A DNA stretch of 58,089 bases, taken from Candidatus Melainabacteria bacterium. GTDB taxonomy: Bacteria; Cyanobacteriota; Vampirovibrionia; Gastranaerophilales; Gastranaerophilaceae. Where the stretch lies: the NCBI GenBank assembly GCA_003258735.1, contig QHME01000009.1, forward strand, positions 1,796 through 59,884, in the 5' to 3' direction. Positions 40,650 to 50,045 of the stretch are shown here, piece by piece (the stretch's first letter is position 1; the number at the start of each line of letters is the position of its first letter). The notes under the pieces were generated by a model. The model searched no databases and had not been told where the DNA came from. It saw nothing but the letters and a program-made list of their open reading frames with translations. The translations under genes were made by a program, and so were the position numbers.

Positions 40650-40870
40650 GAAACAAGTTCCACTACTGTCTAGAATAAAATTTATCTAAAAGAAAGCTGG
40701 ATTGCTTCGCTATCGCTCGCTATGACGATATTGAAAATACGCAACGTCATTGCGAAGGAGTGCATTTGCACGACTGTGGCAATCCATTTTTGCTATTTAA
40801 TACTATTTTATTTCGTAAATTTACTATATATATTGATTACAGGATTTATTTGGGACAGTAGTGGAAACGA
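40650..40870. mobile_element. MITE-like repeat, copy 1
   Basis: About 210-220 bp, with an imperfect terminal inverted repeat (GTTCCACTACTGTC at 40657-40670; GACAGTAGTGGAAAC at 40854-40868) and an internal palindromic part (GGATTGC...CGCAATGAC-like). It has no coding capacity. A second copy at 49792-50001 is the same length over 210 bp and differs at roughly 9 positions. Confidence 0.7.
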
Positions 40871-41198
40871 GTTCAGAGTGACAGTTTATTCTTTATAGTC
40901 ATGCTGAACTGACTAGAATATGAGTTGAGATGAAATCGAAACGTAATATTCTGTTCCTACTTGGTGTTTCAGCATCTCAAATCTAGCATATTAGTCTTAT
41001 GCGAAATTTGAAATATTTGAGACCCTGAAATAAATTCAGGGTGACTGTAAGATTAAAAAGTCGAAATTGATAGCTTCTGAACAGCAAGAAAATTATATAT
41101 TCACAAGTAAAGCTCATATAAATTTTATAAGCTTTCAGAATGACATTTTTATACTGTGCTCGTAATCTCAAAGGGTGGCGCACCCCACCCAAATTTGT
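40871..41198. repeat. Intergenic palindromic repeats
   Basis: No gene is seen. ACCCTGAA and TTCAGGGT (near 41023-41043) pair. A 73-bp unit at 41073-41145 (ending TTTCAGAATGACA) has an inverted copy at 45646-45714 (beginning TGTCATTCTGAAAGC). These look like small dispersed extragenic repeats. Confidence 0.55.
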
Positions 41199-42875
41199 CT
41201 AACGAACAACAGCCATAGTTTGTTCTTTGACTACATTTCGTTTAACCTTGCGAGTTGCTGTACGTGGGAACGGCTCTTTACGAACAACAATATTTACAGG
41301 ACGCTTGTATGGCGCTAATTGTACAGACAAGTTTTTAACCTCATGTCCGATAAATGCTTGCAAGTCATTTTCATCAGGATATTTTGCTAAAACTTCTTCT
41401 GTCGGCACTATAACTGTCATAATTTCTTCTGTACCATCTTTTGCTCCTGAAGTTCTTGTCGCTCCGAATACACAAACCTCTGCAAAATTCGTATTTTGTT
41501 CCAAGACAGATTCTACCTCTTCCGGAAAGACTTTTTTACCACCTGATAACACAATCATATTCTTAATTCTGCCTGTGATATATAATCTTCCATCAGAGTC
41601 AAATTCTCCAATATCACCTGTATGCAACCATCCATCTTCTTCCAAAACCTCAGCAGTCTTTTCAGGATTTTTGTAATAACCTTTCATAACTGATGGACCT
41701 TTCACAAGCAATTCCCCTGTTTCTGGGTCAATTTTTGCATCATAAGAATCTAAAACCAAACCTACAGACATTAGTTTTCTATCATCTCCCCTATCTACAG
41801 AAATAATAGGGCTGGTTTCTGATAAACCATAGCATTGGAAAACTTTGATACCAATTCTTTCGAAAAACTCACCAACAGATGGATCAAGCGGAGCTCCACC
41901 GGTAATAAAGCCATAGAAATTTCCGCCAAATTTTGCCAAAATACTTCTAAACAGCTGACGACGAATAGAGTAATCTGTGATATATTCTGCGGCAGCATAA
42001 GATTTTTCAAACAAAATTTTCTCATCTTCCGGCAATACTCTAATTTCTGCCTCAATCGTGTTTTTCAACAATTTCATAAATGCCGGAACAACAATCATAA
42101 AATCAATTTTCTTTTCTCTCATATCACCCAAAACATCTTTTGGTTTCAAGCTTTGAGGGTAAAAAATTGAAGAACCCCTATTCAAAAATGTTGAAAAACC
42201 TACAGTCAATTCAAACAAATGGTTCATTGGCAAAATTGAAAGCAAATTTACATTTTCGTGAGGAAGAATTTCAGGAAGAATTTTTGACATTCCCCAAACC
42301 TGACAAGTCATATTTCCGAAAGTAGTTTGAACCCCTTTCGGCGCGCCTGTAGTACCTGACGTATAAATAATAAGCGCAGTATCTCTTAATGAGCGGTGAC
42401 GCCATTTACATTCTCTACCTGTTGGCAAACTGTATAAACTTGGATATTTTGAGTCAAATGTAGGCTCATCCATAATGACAATATGTTTAATTGAAGGGAT
42501 TCTTTTTTGTAATTCCAAACCTTTATCTAAATTTGCTTGAGAAACAGCTAAAACAGCAGGTTCACAACTCGAAAGAATTGATTCTAATTCATAAATTGTT
42601 AATTTATTATCAAGAGGAACAGTCACCATGCCTGAAATAACAGACGCAAACACGCAAGCACCCATCTCCGGCATTGACTCTGACAAAATCGCTAAACGCT
42701 CACCTTTTTGCATTTGTAAATCTGTAATCAAATAACTTGCAAACTGTTTTGTCAACAAACTCAAACCTTTATATGTAAGCTCTTTCCAGCCATATCGATT
42801 TCTTTTACCAAGAGCAATTCTTTCGCCATATAATTTTGTATTCTTATCCAACAAAGACAAAATATTCTCTTTCAT
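41199..42875 (-). CDS. AMP-dependent acyl-CoA/acyl-ACP synthetase
   Basis: 558 residues. The ANL-superfamily motifs are all present: ALIIYTSGTTGAPKGV (P-loop), YGLSETSPIIS, GWLHTGDIG, GRIKNMIVLSGGKKVFPEEVE, and the C-terminal Lys region ending ATRKVKRNVV. It activates a fatty acid as acyl-AMP and transfers it to CoA or ACP; which acceptor it uses cannot be read from sequence. GGGGAG precedes the start. It follows the acyl-ACP thioesterase gene (77-nt gap), so it may re-activate the fatty acids that enzyme releases. Confidence 0.88.
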   Translation of the reverse strand: MKENILSLLDKNTKLYGERIALGKRNRYGWKELTYKGLSLLTKQFASYLITDLQMQKGERLAILSESMPEMGACVFASVISGMVTVPLDNKLTIYELESILSSCEPAVLAVSQANLDKGLELQKRIPSIKHIVIMDEPTFDSKYPSLYSLPTGRECKWRHRSLRDTALIIYTSGTTGAPKGVQTTFGNMTCQVWGMSKILPEILPHENVNLLSILPMNHLFELTVGFSTFLNRGSSIFYPQSLKPKDVLGDMREKKIDFMIVVPAFMKLLKNTIEAEIRVLPEDEKILFEKSYAAAEYITDYSIRRQLFRSILAKFGGNFYGFITGGAPLDPSVGEFFERIGIKVFQCYGLSETSPIISVDRGDDRKLMSVGLVLDSYDAKIDPETGELLVKGPSVMKGYYKNPEKTAEVLEEDGWLHTGDIGEFDSDGRLYITGRIKNMIVLSGGKKVFPEEVESVLEQNTNFAEVCVFGATRTSGAKDGTEEIMTVIVPTEEVLAKYPDENDLQAFIGHEVKNLSVQLAPYKRPVNIVVRKEPFPRTATRKVKRNVVKEQTMAVVR

Positions 42876-42952
42876 ATATTTCTCCCCTATATTTTAATAA
42901 ACATTTTATGACAGCTTGTAGTATATCATAGTTCAAAAAGTTTTACCATGTT

Positions 42953-43723
42953 TTAATAATATGTAACTTTTAGCAAGCACAACTCATCTCCGGTATTCTT
43001 ATTTTTTATCAAGTGCTCTGTCGCTAAATTTTCATAATCATATTTAACCTGAGAAATAATTTCTTCCCCATACTTCACATCGTGTTTAAAATAAACATCA
43101 ATAGTTTTTAAATTGTGCGCACAGCGAAAGTCATAATCTAAAGCCTCCAATGCCCAAGTAATATAAACAACATTATTCACATGGTTATTTATATCCATAT
43201 CTTCATAACGGACTTTAAAAACTTTTTCGCCATCGACAGACCCTAAAGTCTTCAACTTTTGCAAAACCAAATCCTCGTCACGTTTTTCATAACGTAAAAA
43301 GTTCGGAAACTCTTGTGCAATATTCACCACAGACTTATTTTCCAAATTAACAATAAACCAACTTGAGGCAGCCCTCAAAATTCTTTCACCTGATTCATTA
43401 TCAAAGATTTCAAAATCTCTAAATGAAGTCATCCTCTGACATCCGCGACTTTCGGTTTGGAGTTTTATTTCTTTTACATCTTTCGGATATTCGTCAAATT
43501 CAACGCGATATCTTATTATAAACCACCCTAACCCATTTTTAGCCAAACCATCACAGCTATATTGATGTCCGTAAGTATCAATAGATTTCGCGGCTAAGTC
43601 TTGCATAAAATTAAACAAAACCGAAATTTTTATTTTGTGATTGCAATCAGTTTCAGAAATTGATATTGGGCAAATTCGCTCTAACGTGCAAGCTTTATTG
43701 GACTCATTAAAATGTATTGTCAT
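42953..43723 (-). CDS. Acyl-ACP thioesterase (FatA/FatB family)
   Basis: 256 residues in a double hot-dog fold. Hydrolyses acyl-ACP to free fatty acid. The N-terminal hot-dog shows NFMQDLAAKSIDTYG and LGWFIIRYRVEFDEYP; the second shows VRYEDMDINNHVNNVVYITWALEAL, where DxNxHxNN...Y is the family's Asn/His active-site region. GTAGGCGAATT precedes the start. It lies 7 nt after the NptA-like gene and upstream of the AMP-ligase, so it belongs to a three-gene operon. Confidence 0.88.
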   Translation of the reverse strand: MTIHFNESNKACTLERICPISISETDCNHKIKISVLFNFMQDLAAKSIDTYGHQYSCDGLAKNGLGWFIIRYRVEFDEYPKDVKEIKLQTESRGCQRMTSFRDFEIFDNESGERILRAASSWFIVNLENKSVVNIAQEFPNFLRYEKRDEDLVLQKLKTLGSVDGEKVFKVRYEDMDINNHVNNVVYITWALEALDYDFRCAHNLKTIDVYFKHDVKYGEEIISQVKYDYENLATEHLIKNKNTGDELCLLKVTYY

Positions 43724-43730
43724 AATTCGC

Positions 43731-45491
43731 CTACAGATTTATTGGGTCTACCGCATATTTTGCTCTAAATTCTTCAACCTGCCCTTTAAAATCACCAGTA
43801 TCTGCCTCTTTCAATTTATTTTTCAAAATATGTTTTGGTAATGATGAATTTATTGACTGAATGATATTTGTAGCAATATTTGAACAGTGGTCTGAAATTC
43901 TTTCCAAATCATTTAAAATTTCAGCATAAGCAAAACTCCTTTTGATATGAGATTTGTCTTTTTTTACACGCTTGATATGATTTTTCTTTGCGAAATAGGC
44001 AATATCATCAACTACTTGTTCTAATGGCTCAACGTGATATGCTAATTCTAAATCATGGTCAACAAAAGCATTAACCGTAACGTCAAACACCTCTTTAACC
44101 GCATTTACAACATGTTTCAATTCTTCGATAGTTTCAGGAGAAAAACTCCACTCTTTACGGTGAATTTTTGTTGCAATACTCAAAATATGGATAGCATGGT
44201 CTGCAATTTTTTCATAATCAGAAATTGACAAAAACAATTGAGAAATCTTATTACTATCTTCATCTGACAACTCGCGCCCTGATAATTTTTGCAAAAAAGA
44301 TTCCAAAGTATCTTGATATTTGTCTATTTTAATTTCGTTTTTATTAATAACTTCTGCGACTTTCGGATTATATTGTTTCAACATACGAACTGACATTACA
44401 AGTGTTTCTCTTGTGATTTTTGCCATTGTTGCAGTAACTTTGTAACATTGAGTAATTGCAAATGATGGGGTCATCAGCAATCTTTCATCCAGAATAACTT
44501 CTGACTCATTTTTATCATCTTTAACAACAAGTAAAGCCAATTTTTCTAAAAGTTTTGCAAATGGGAATAACATTAAAGTTGTCGCAACATTGAATATAGA
44601 ATGAACAACCGCAATTCCAAAAGGGTTTATTGATTCACCAAAAGGATAATTTATCAAATAATGTCCAAGTTCGTACAACGGCAAAAATATCAATGCACCT
44701 AAAATATTAAAAGCAACGTGGACAATCGCAACACGCTTTGCATTTGTATTTACACCAATGCTTGATAACACTGCAGTAATACAAGTACCTATATTTTGAC
44801 CGATGATAATCGGAACCGCCATAGCATAAGAAATACTACCGGTCATAGATAGCGCTTGCAACATACCAACTGATGCGGCAGAACTTTGAATAACTGCCGT
44901 AACAACAGTACCAACCAACAAGCCAAATACTGGATTTGTAAACATAGTCAATACGTGGGCAAAATTAGGGTCATCAGCTAACGGACTCATTGCTGAAGAC
45001 ATCAAACTCATACCAAACATTAAAACAGCAAAACCAACAAAAAATGTACCGACATTCTTACGTCTTGAGGTATTATTTGGAGATGTCATCATCATAATAA
45101 CACCGATTAAGGCTAAAATTGGAGTAAACGATTCAGGTTTCAACATTCTGATAAAGAAATTATCACTTTGAATACCTGCCAAACTCAAAATCCAAGAGGT
45201 AATCGTTGTACCGATATTTGACCCCATAATTATACCGATTGCCTGAGATAATTTCATAATACCTGAGTTTACAAAACCAACAAGCATAACTGTAACTGCC
45301 GAAGAACTTTGAACAGCCATTGTAATTCCGGCACCTAATAACAAGCTCTTTATCGGATTAGATGTCATTTTTTCCAGCATCTTTTCCATTTTTCCGCCTG
45401 CAATTTTTTCCAAACCTGCAGACATAACAATCATTCCGTACAAAAAGAATGCTAATCCACCACATAGAGTGAATATTGAAAAAATGTCCAT
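43731..45491 (-). CDS. Na+/phosphate cotransporter (NptA/PNaS family) with PhoU domain
   Basis: 586 residues. Two Na/Pi-cotransporter repeats, recognisable by the duplicated QSS motif (AVQSSSAVTVMLVGFVNSG and AVIQSSAASVGMLQALSM), span about residues 1-310. A PhoU-like helical domain (about 350-560) follows, with DYEKIADHAIHI and DLERISDHCSNIA. It imports phosphate coupled to Na+ at the inner membrane, with the PhoU-like tail likely regulatory. CAGGAG precedes the start. First gene of the operon with the thioesterase and AMP-ligase; the functional link between phosphate uptake and fatty-acid turnover is unclear. Confidence 0.92.
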   Translation of the reverse strand: MDIFSIFTLCGGLAFFLYGMIVMSAGLEKIAGGKMEKMLEKMTSNPIKSLLLGAGITMAVQSSSAVTVMLVGFVNSGIMKLSQAIGIIMGSNIGTTITSWILSLAGIQSDNFFIRMLKPESFTPILALIGVIMMMTSPNNTSRRKNVGTFFVGFAVLMFGMSLMSSAMSPLADDPNFAHVLTMFTNPVFGLLVGTVVTAVIQSSAASVGMLQALSMTGSISYAMAVPIIIGQNIGTCITAVLSSIGVNTNAKRVAIVHVAFNILGALIFLPLYELGHYLINYPFGESINPFGIAVVHSIFNVATTLMLFPFAKLLEKLALLVVKDDKNESEVILDERLLMTPSFAITQCYKVTATMAKITRETLVMSVRMLKQYNPKVAEVINKNEIKIDKYQDTLESFLQKLSGRELSDEDSNKISQLFLSISDYEKIADHAIHILSIATKIHRKEWSFSPETIEELKHVVNAVKEVFDVTVNAFVDHDLELAYHVEPLEQVVDDIAYFAKKNHIKRVKKDKSHIKRSFAYAEILNDLERISDHCSNIATNIIQSINSSLPKHILKNKLKEADTGDFKGQVEEFRAKYAVDPINL

Positions 45492-45950
45492 TATTTTTTC
45501 TCCTGATTATTTTTCATGTTTATTCTGAGTTTATAAATCATATTCAAATTCCAAAACTACACAGGGAAATTATACTATAAAAGAAATTGATTTGAATTAA
45601 TAAAATTTATAATATTTTACAATTGAGAAAAAGAATAGTGGATACTGTCATTCTGAAAGCTTAAAAAATTTGTGTGAGCTTTGCGAACACATAATTTTCT
45701 TGCTATTCAGAATCTCTGACCAAACAAAAGGAGCATTGTTACCCTGAACTTGTTTCAGCGGCTCTATTTTAACAAAGGACTCTATGTGTTCAATTAGAGA
45801 TTCCGAAACAGTCTTGGATTATTGGCGGCTCGACCGGCTCAACGCAGCTCTCGCCAAGACGTGCTGGGTTTGCTACGCTCACACGGCGCACTTGCCAAAA
45901 TCCGCAGTTCGGAATGACCATTCACTGCACGAGTTCAGCAATAGGCTCCA
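45492..45950. repeat. Repeat-rich intergenic region with a GC-rich patch
   Basis: No gene is seen in these 459 bp. 45646-45714 is the inverted copy of the unit at 41073-41145. About 45824-45905 is clearly GC-richer than its surroundings (GCGGCTCGACCGGCTCAACG and following). It ends in TTCGGAATGACC, resembling the ends of the other repeats. Confidence 0.5.
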
Positions 45951-48764
45951 CTATTTAATCTTTTTCAACGAAGAAATGAAATTGTTATGCTCAATATCCC
46001 CATCAACCTTAGTCAAAAATATTTGGCAGTCTTTTTCATCTGCATCTATTTTTGGCAAATGCGAAATCTCGTAAGCATAATATTCATTATCATTTCGTGT
46101 ACTCAACGGTATCCTGTTTGCCAATGAATTTAGTGAAAGGTTTCTAAATAGCCCATACAAACCTTTCCTGCGATTAGAAAATTTTGTATAAATTCTTAGT
46201 GCCGCATCCTGATTTTCAAGGTTATATGTACCGATAATAAATGAACTTAACTGCGGTGCACTTGATGTAATCATCATTGGTACAACAATATTATTTTTTA
46301 AAATTAATTGACCGTCAATTTGGTCAAACTTACCTTCAGGAACACTCATCAAATCAGAAATAACAGAAGGGCTAACCATTGTTAGCGGATTTCTAAATAA
46401 TGCAGCAACCTTCATCACATACTCTACCAAACCGATTTTTCCAATTGTTCCTTTATAAATTCTAAACTTAATTTTTCCGTTAAGTTTTAATGAATCATCA
46501 GTATTAAGCTCAATCAACCCGCTAGCTTTTCCATCAATTTCTTTTGACAAATTTAACAACGATGTTGCTATAATATCTGAATTAACTTCTTTTATGCCAA
46601 GCCAAATTGAATATTTGTGATTTTTTAAATCGCAATTTATTTTGGCGGAAGATGTCCCTTCTGCTATATCAAATCTATTTGACGTTATTTTTAGCAGACT
46701 GTTTTTATCCAAAGTCAAATTCGCAACAACATTTGCAAAATTTATCTTTTTATAAAAGCCCTTACCTACCTTCAAAATACATTCTTCAACAATTAAATTT
46801 GCCAAGTCAAAAGTCGGAGTATCATCGTCATCATCAATATCTCCACCTTTCGCAACAGAGTCTGAAATTGCAGCATTGACATCTTGCGCTGAAGTTGTCG
46901 GAGTTTGTGCATTAAATGCTTGCAAATATTTTTCAACATCAACTGAATCCAGTGAAAGCGTAATATTTTTGACCACGATAGGGAATTTTATTTCATTAAG
47001 AATTGAACCTGTTAAACCGTACTCGGAACGACGATACCTGCCATCTGAAGAAATGTGCATATGGTCCTTATCAGTCTTGAATTCACCGTTTCGAATAAAC
47101 ACTCTTTGGCTTGGAATTGCGACTTTTTCAGCCTTCATATTACCTTGAATAACCGGATATTTACCGGTATTAATAACCTTTATATGTCCTGTAAATGTGC
47201 CATTTTTAAATAGTTTTTGCTTGATTAACATATTGATAAAACCGCTTGGCATAGGTTTTGGCAATTCTAATCCAAAATCTTTGATAAACGTTTTGCCGTC
47301 AGAAAAATCAATATTACCATTCATACTGACAATCGGAATCCTTGCCTGCGCTCGGTTTGGACCATCAGGGTTCCCTGCATAATAATCCAGAGATTTGATG
47401 TTTAAAAGCATATTATCAAAATGCATTTTTGCCACAAGAACCCTTGTTGCAGCATTGTTCATAAAAGATTCTTCACCGTCTACAACAAAACCATTTCCTT
47501 TTTTAAACATATAAAGCCAAGTCAAATCGATTTTGTTATATTTTGATTTTAAAACAACACGAGTATCTGCTTTACCCTTCATCAACATTGGATAACCAAT
47601 CATTTTAGACAGATAATTTTGTGAAAAATCGTTATTTACAACAGCATTTCCGGTCAAATCCGTATCTACAGATTTTAGATAATCTTTGACTGTTCCTGAA
47701 AAATCCATAGTATTTGAAGTTTTGTTATTGTAATAACCTTTAAAATCCTTCAAAGTAATATTTTTATCATCAAAAGAAACCTTGCCATTATTCAACAAAA
47801 TTGGTAAATCCATGAAAGGAATCAACTTAAATGACAACTTTTTCAAATAAACATTTCCGCCATAACCCTTGTTATTTGCATTTATTACAAAATCAAATTT
47901 GCCATTAATATCTTTAAAATAAGCAAGTTGTTCTGACAAATTATTTTCGACAATTTGCGAATTTAGCAAATCAATCACTGCAGGTATTTCAAAATTTTTT
48001 GAGGATAATTTGATATCATAGTTTGAATTGTTATCAACAGAACCTGCCATATTTATTATCGACTTATTTACATTAATTTTTGAATTTTCTATAACAATTT
48101 TTTCTTTATTTTTTATGTAAACTTTTCCATCATCAGATGTCACAATATGCAAGTTATTCTTACCTTTTGAGATATCAGCAACCAAATCATAATTAATATA
48201 TTTTTTGGAAATATCATCGCTAATTTTGACATTTTTAGCTTCAACTTTAACATTAGTATTTTTATCAAGTTGATATTTCACAACCGCATTTTTTACACTC
48301 AAAACTGAATTAAAAACATCAATGTTCCAATCAGATTTTTGTTGTTTTTTATTTGATGTTTTAACACAAGGCAATGCCATTATTTTATTCACATCCACAT
48401 AAAGATAATCAATATTAGCATTATTCAATTTAACATTTTTATCAAAAATTTTAGCTAAATAAAATTCCGAACCAAAATTTTCTAAATTTAAAACCTTACC
48501 ATTTTTGTCAGACAAATTTACCTTGCTCACACCAAAATATAACATTGGAGTCAGCGAAGTTTTTAATATCGGATTTTCTATCCTGACATCTGTTCCTAAA
48601 GATTTTGAAGAAATATCCTCTACATAAGAAATCACCTTAGGATTAGAAACAGCCCATGGCAAAACTTTCAAATAGACAGCAACAGCGGCAGCCACAAAAA
48701 TTCCTGCCAAAATTACCATTACGGTAAAAAAAGTTAATATATTTTTTACACTCTTCTTAATCAT
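45951..48764 (-). CDS. AsmA-like envelope protein
   Basis: 937 residues. One N-terminal membrane segment (ILTFFTVMVILAGIFVAAAVAVYL) is followed by a long beta-rich region with repeated 'NGKFDFxxN', 'FSGTVKDYL' and 'IDGQLILKNN' type strands. The C-terminal part resembles the AsmA-like C-terminal domain (GKIGLVEYVMKVAALFRNP, where a sequence of this type precedes the last barrel strands). Family members (AsmA, TamB, YhdP) are thought to shuttle lipids between inner and outer membranes. It is divergent from the WG-repeat gene with closely spaced promoters. Confidence 0.75.
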   Translation of the reverse strand: MIKKSVKNILTFFTVMVILAGIFVAAAVAVYLKVLPWAVSNPKVISYVEDISSKSLGTDVRIENPILKTSLTPMLYFGVSKVNLSDKNGKVLNLENFGSEFYLAKIFDKNVKLNNANIDYLYVDVNKIMALPCVKTSNKKQQKSDWNIDVFNSVLSVKNAVVKYQLDKNTNVKVEAKNVKISDDISKKYINYDLVADISKGKNNLHIVTSDDGKVYIKNKEKIVIENSKINVNKSIINMAGSVDNNSNYDIKLSSKNFEIPAVIDLLNSQIVENNLSEQLAYFKDINGKFDFVINANNKGYGGNVYLKKLSFKLIPFMDLPILLNNGKVSFDDKNITLKDFKGYYNNKTSNTMDFSGTVKDYLKSVDTDLTGNAVVNNDFSQNYLSKMIGYPMLMKGKADTRVVLKSKYNKIDLTWLYMFKKGNGFVVDGEESFMNNAATRVLVAKMHFDNMLLNIKSLDYYAGNPDGPNRAQARIPIVSMNGNIDFSDGKTFIKDFGLELPKPMPSGFINMLIKQKLFKNGTFTGHIKVINTGKYPVIQGNMKAEKVAIPSQRVFIRNGEFKTDKDHMHISSDGRYRRSEYGLTGSILNEIKFPIVVKNITLSLDSVDVEKYLQAFNAQTPTTSAQDVNAAISDSVAKGGDIDDDDDTPTFDLANLIVEECILKVGKGFYKKINFANVVANLTLDKNSLLKITSNRFDIAEGTSSAKINCDLKNHKYSIWLGIKEVNSDIIATSLLNLSKEIDGKASGLIELNTDDSLKLNGKIKFRIYKGTIGKIGLVEYVMKVAALFRNPLTMVSPSVISDLMSVPEGKFDQIDGQLILKNNIVVPMMITSSAPQLSSFIIGTYNLENQDAALRIYTKFSNRRKGLYGLFRNLSLNSLANRIPLSTRNDNEYYAYEISHLPKIDADEKDCQIFLTKVDGDIEHNNFISSLKKIK

Positions 48765-48805
48765 AATTTATGCCTGTAAATATTATACCATAACAAATTT
48801 TATGC

Positions 48806-48811
48806 TATCAT
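48806..48811 (+). promoter_or_regulatory. Extended -10 box of leaderless WG-repeat gene
   Basis: TGC followed by TATCAT (48806-48811) puts the start of transcription at 48818, the A of the ATG. On the other strand, TATAAT (48787-48782) serves the AsmA-like gene. Confidence 0.55.
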
Positions 48812-48817
48812 ACATAT

Positions 48818-49723
48818 ATGAAAAGATTTGTAGTTATACTCGGTTGTTTGTTACTAACAAACAATATGAACATCGCACAAGAAATTGAACAAACCAAAAT
48901 TTCAGGGCGAGATTTGACAACTTTTAGCCAAAATGAACGTTGGGGATTTAAAGATAAAAATGGTAACATTATTGTTGAGCCTATTTATAAAAAGCTCATC
49001 CGTCTCGGAGATTCATCTTGGATTGTCCAAAATAAAAGGAATAAATTTGGATTGATTGACAACTGCGGAAATGTCATTGTTCCAATAAAATATAACCACG
49101 CAGACAGACTGGTAACAAAATTTGCTAAATTTGGCAATACTTATGACTATGGAGTTTATGACGAATACGGAAACACAATCGTTGAACCCAAATTTTCCAA
49201 AATAGATATTTTATATGGAAAAATGTTTTTGACGTACAAAAAATACAAATATGGAATTGTCGGATTTGACGGAAAAACTATTTTAGAAAACGAATTTGAA
49301 GATATTTACATGCCAAAACCTAACGTTATGCGAATAAAATATCAAGGTCGTTGGATTGAACTTGAACAGGTAAATGCAGATACTTTGACATTACCTGCAG
49401 ATGCAAAGCATAATTTGGCAACAAAGGAAGATCTAGATTTGCGCAACATTGTTGTAAATACAGGAGTCGTTTCAGGATATTCAGTCTTAACGTTTTCTGA
49501 TTATGTAATAAAATTGTTTTCCTCAATTTCTCCTGCTCATGAAGACACAGTTGATGAACTTATGCTATCTCAAGGTGCAGATACAATGAATATTTTTATG
49601 AAATTAACTTGGTTGCCCAAATATCCATTTGTTTATGTACGAAAGTATTATGAAAATGTGCGCAATCCAAACAATGGTCCATTGACTGATATAAGAGACG
49701 AATTGAAACAGCAGATAAAGTAG
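48818..49723 (+). CDS. WG-repeat protein, exported
   Basis: 301 residues. A signal peptide (MKRFVVILGCLLLTNNMNIA) precedes four WG (KWG) repeats: RWGFKDKNGNIIVEPIY, KFGLIDNCGNVIVPIKY, DYGVYDEYGNTIVEPKF and KYGIVGFDGKTILENEF. WG repeats form small beta units of unknown binding role. The C-terminal 120 residues are not repeats and contain one moderately hydrophobic stretch. It has no ribosome binding site; the -10 box suggests a leaderless mRNA. The repeat-rich interval 49724-50045 follows. Confidence 0.88.
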   Translation: MKRFVVILGCLLLTNNMNIAQEIEQTKISGRDLTTFSQNERWGFKDKNGNIIVEPIYKKLIRLGDSSWIVQNKRNKFGLIDNCGNVIVPIKYNHADRLVTKFAKFGNTYDYGVYDEYGNTIVEPKFSKIDILYGKMFLTYKKYKYGIVGFDGKTILENEFEDIYMPKPNVMRIKYQGRWIELEQVNADTLTLPADAKHNLATKEDLDLRNIVVNTGVVSGYSVLTFSDYVIKLFSSISPAHEDTVDELMLSQGADTMNIFMKLTWLPKYPFVYVRKYYENVRNPNNGPLTDIRDELKQQIK

Positions 49724-49726
49724 GAC

Positions 49727-49775
49727 AGTCATTCTGAAAACGTAGGAAATTTGTGTGAAGAATGAGCACACTTTA
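49727..49775. repeat. Partial copy of the GTCATTCTGAAA repeat
   Basis: AGTCATTCTGAAAACGTAGG and the following AAATTTGTGTGA match the first half of the unit at 45646-45714 and the reverse complement of 41073-41145. The copy fades after about 50 bp and runs up to the MITE-like copy at 49792. Confidence 0.45.
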
Positions 49776-49791
49776 TATATTATGAGATGCT

Positions 49792-50001
49792 GAAACAAGT
49801 TCCACTACTGTTCCGAATAAAATTTATCTAAAAGAAAGCTGGATTGCTTCGCTATCGCTCGCAATGACAATATTGAAAATACGTAACGTCATTGCGAAGG
49901 AGTGCATTTGCACGACTGTGGCAATCCATTTTTGCTATTTAATACTATTTTATTTCGTAGTTTTGCTATATATATTGATTACAGGATTTATTTGGGACAG
50001 T
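49792..50001. mobile_element. MITE-like repeat, copy 2
   Basis: A direct copy of the 210-bp repeat at 40650-40859, about 96% identical by eye. The left terminal repeat is intact (GTTCCACTACTGTT); the right one has diverged (GACAGTTTTGAAAAC). It lies between the WG-repeat gene and pflA. Confidence 0.7.
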
Positions 50002-50045
50002 TTTGAAAACAAGTTCAGGGAAACAGTCACGCCACTATCATAGCC

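Noticed and set aside
40983..41192. 69-codon minus-strand frame
   Set aside because: Falls entirely in palindromic intergenic repeats.
45784..46074. 96-codon plus-strand frame with Cys/His-rich start
   Set aside because: Covers the GC-rich repeat patch and runs into the AsmA-like gene on the other strand; no family resemblance.
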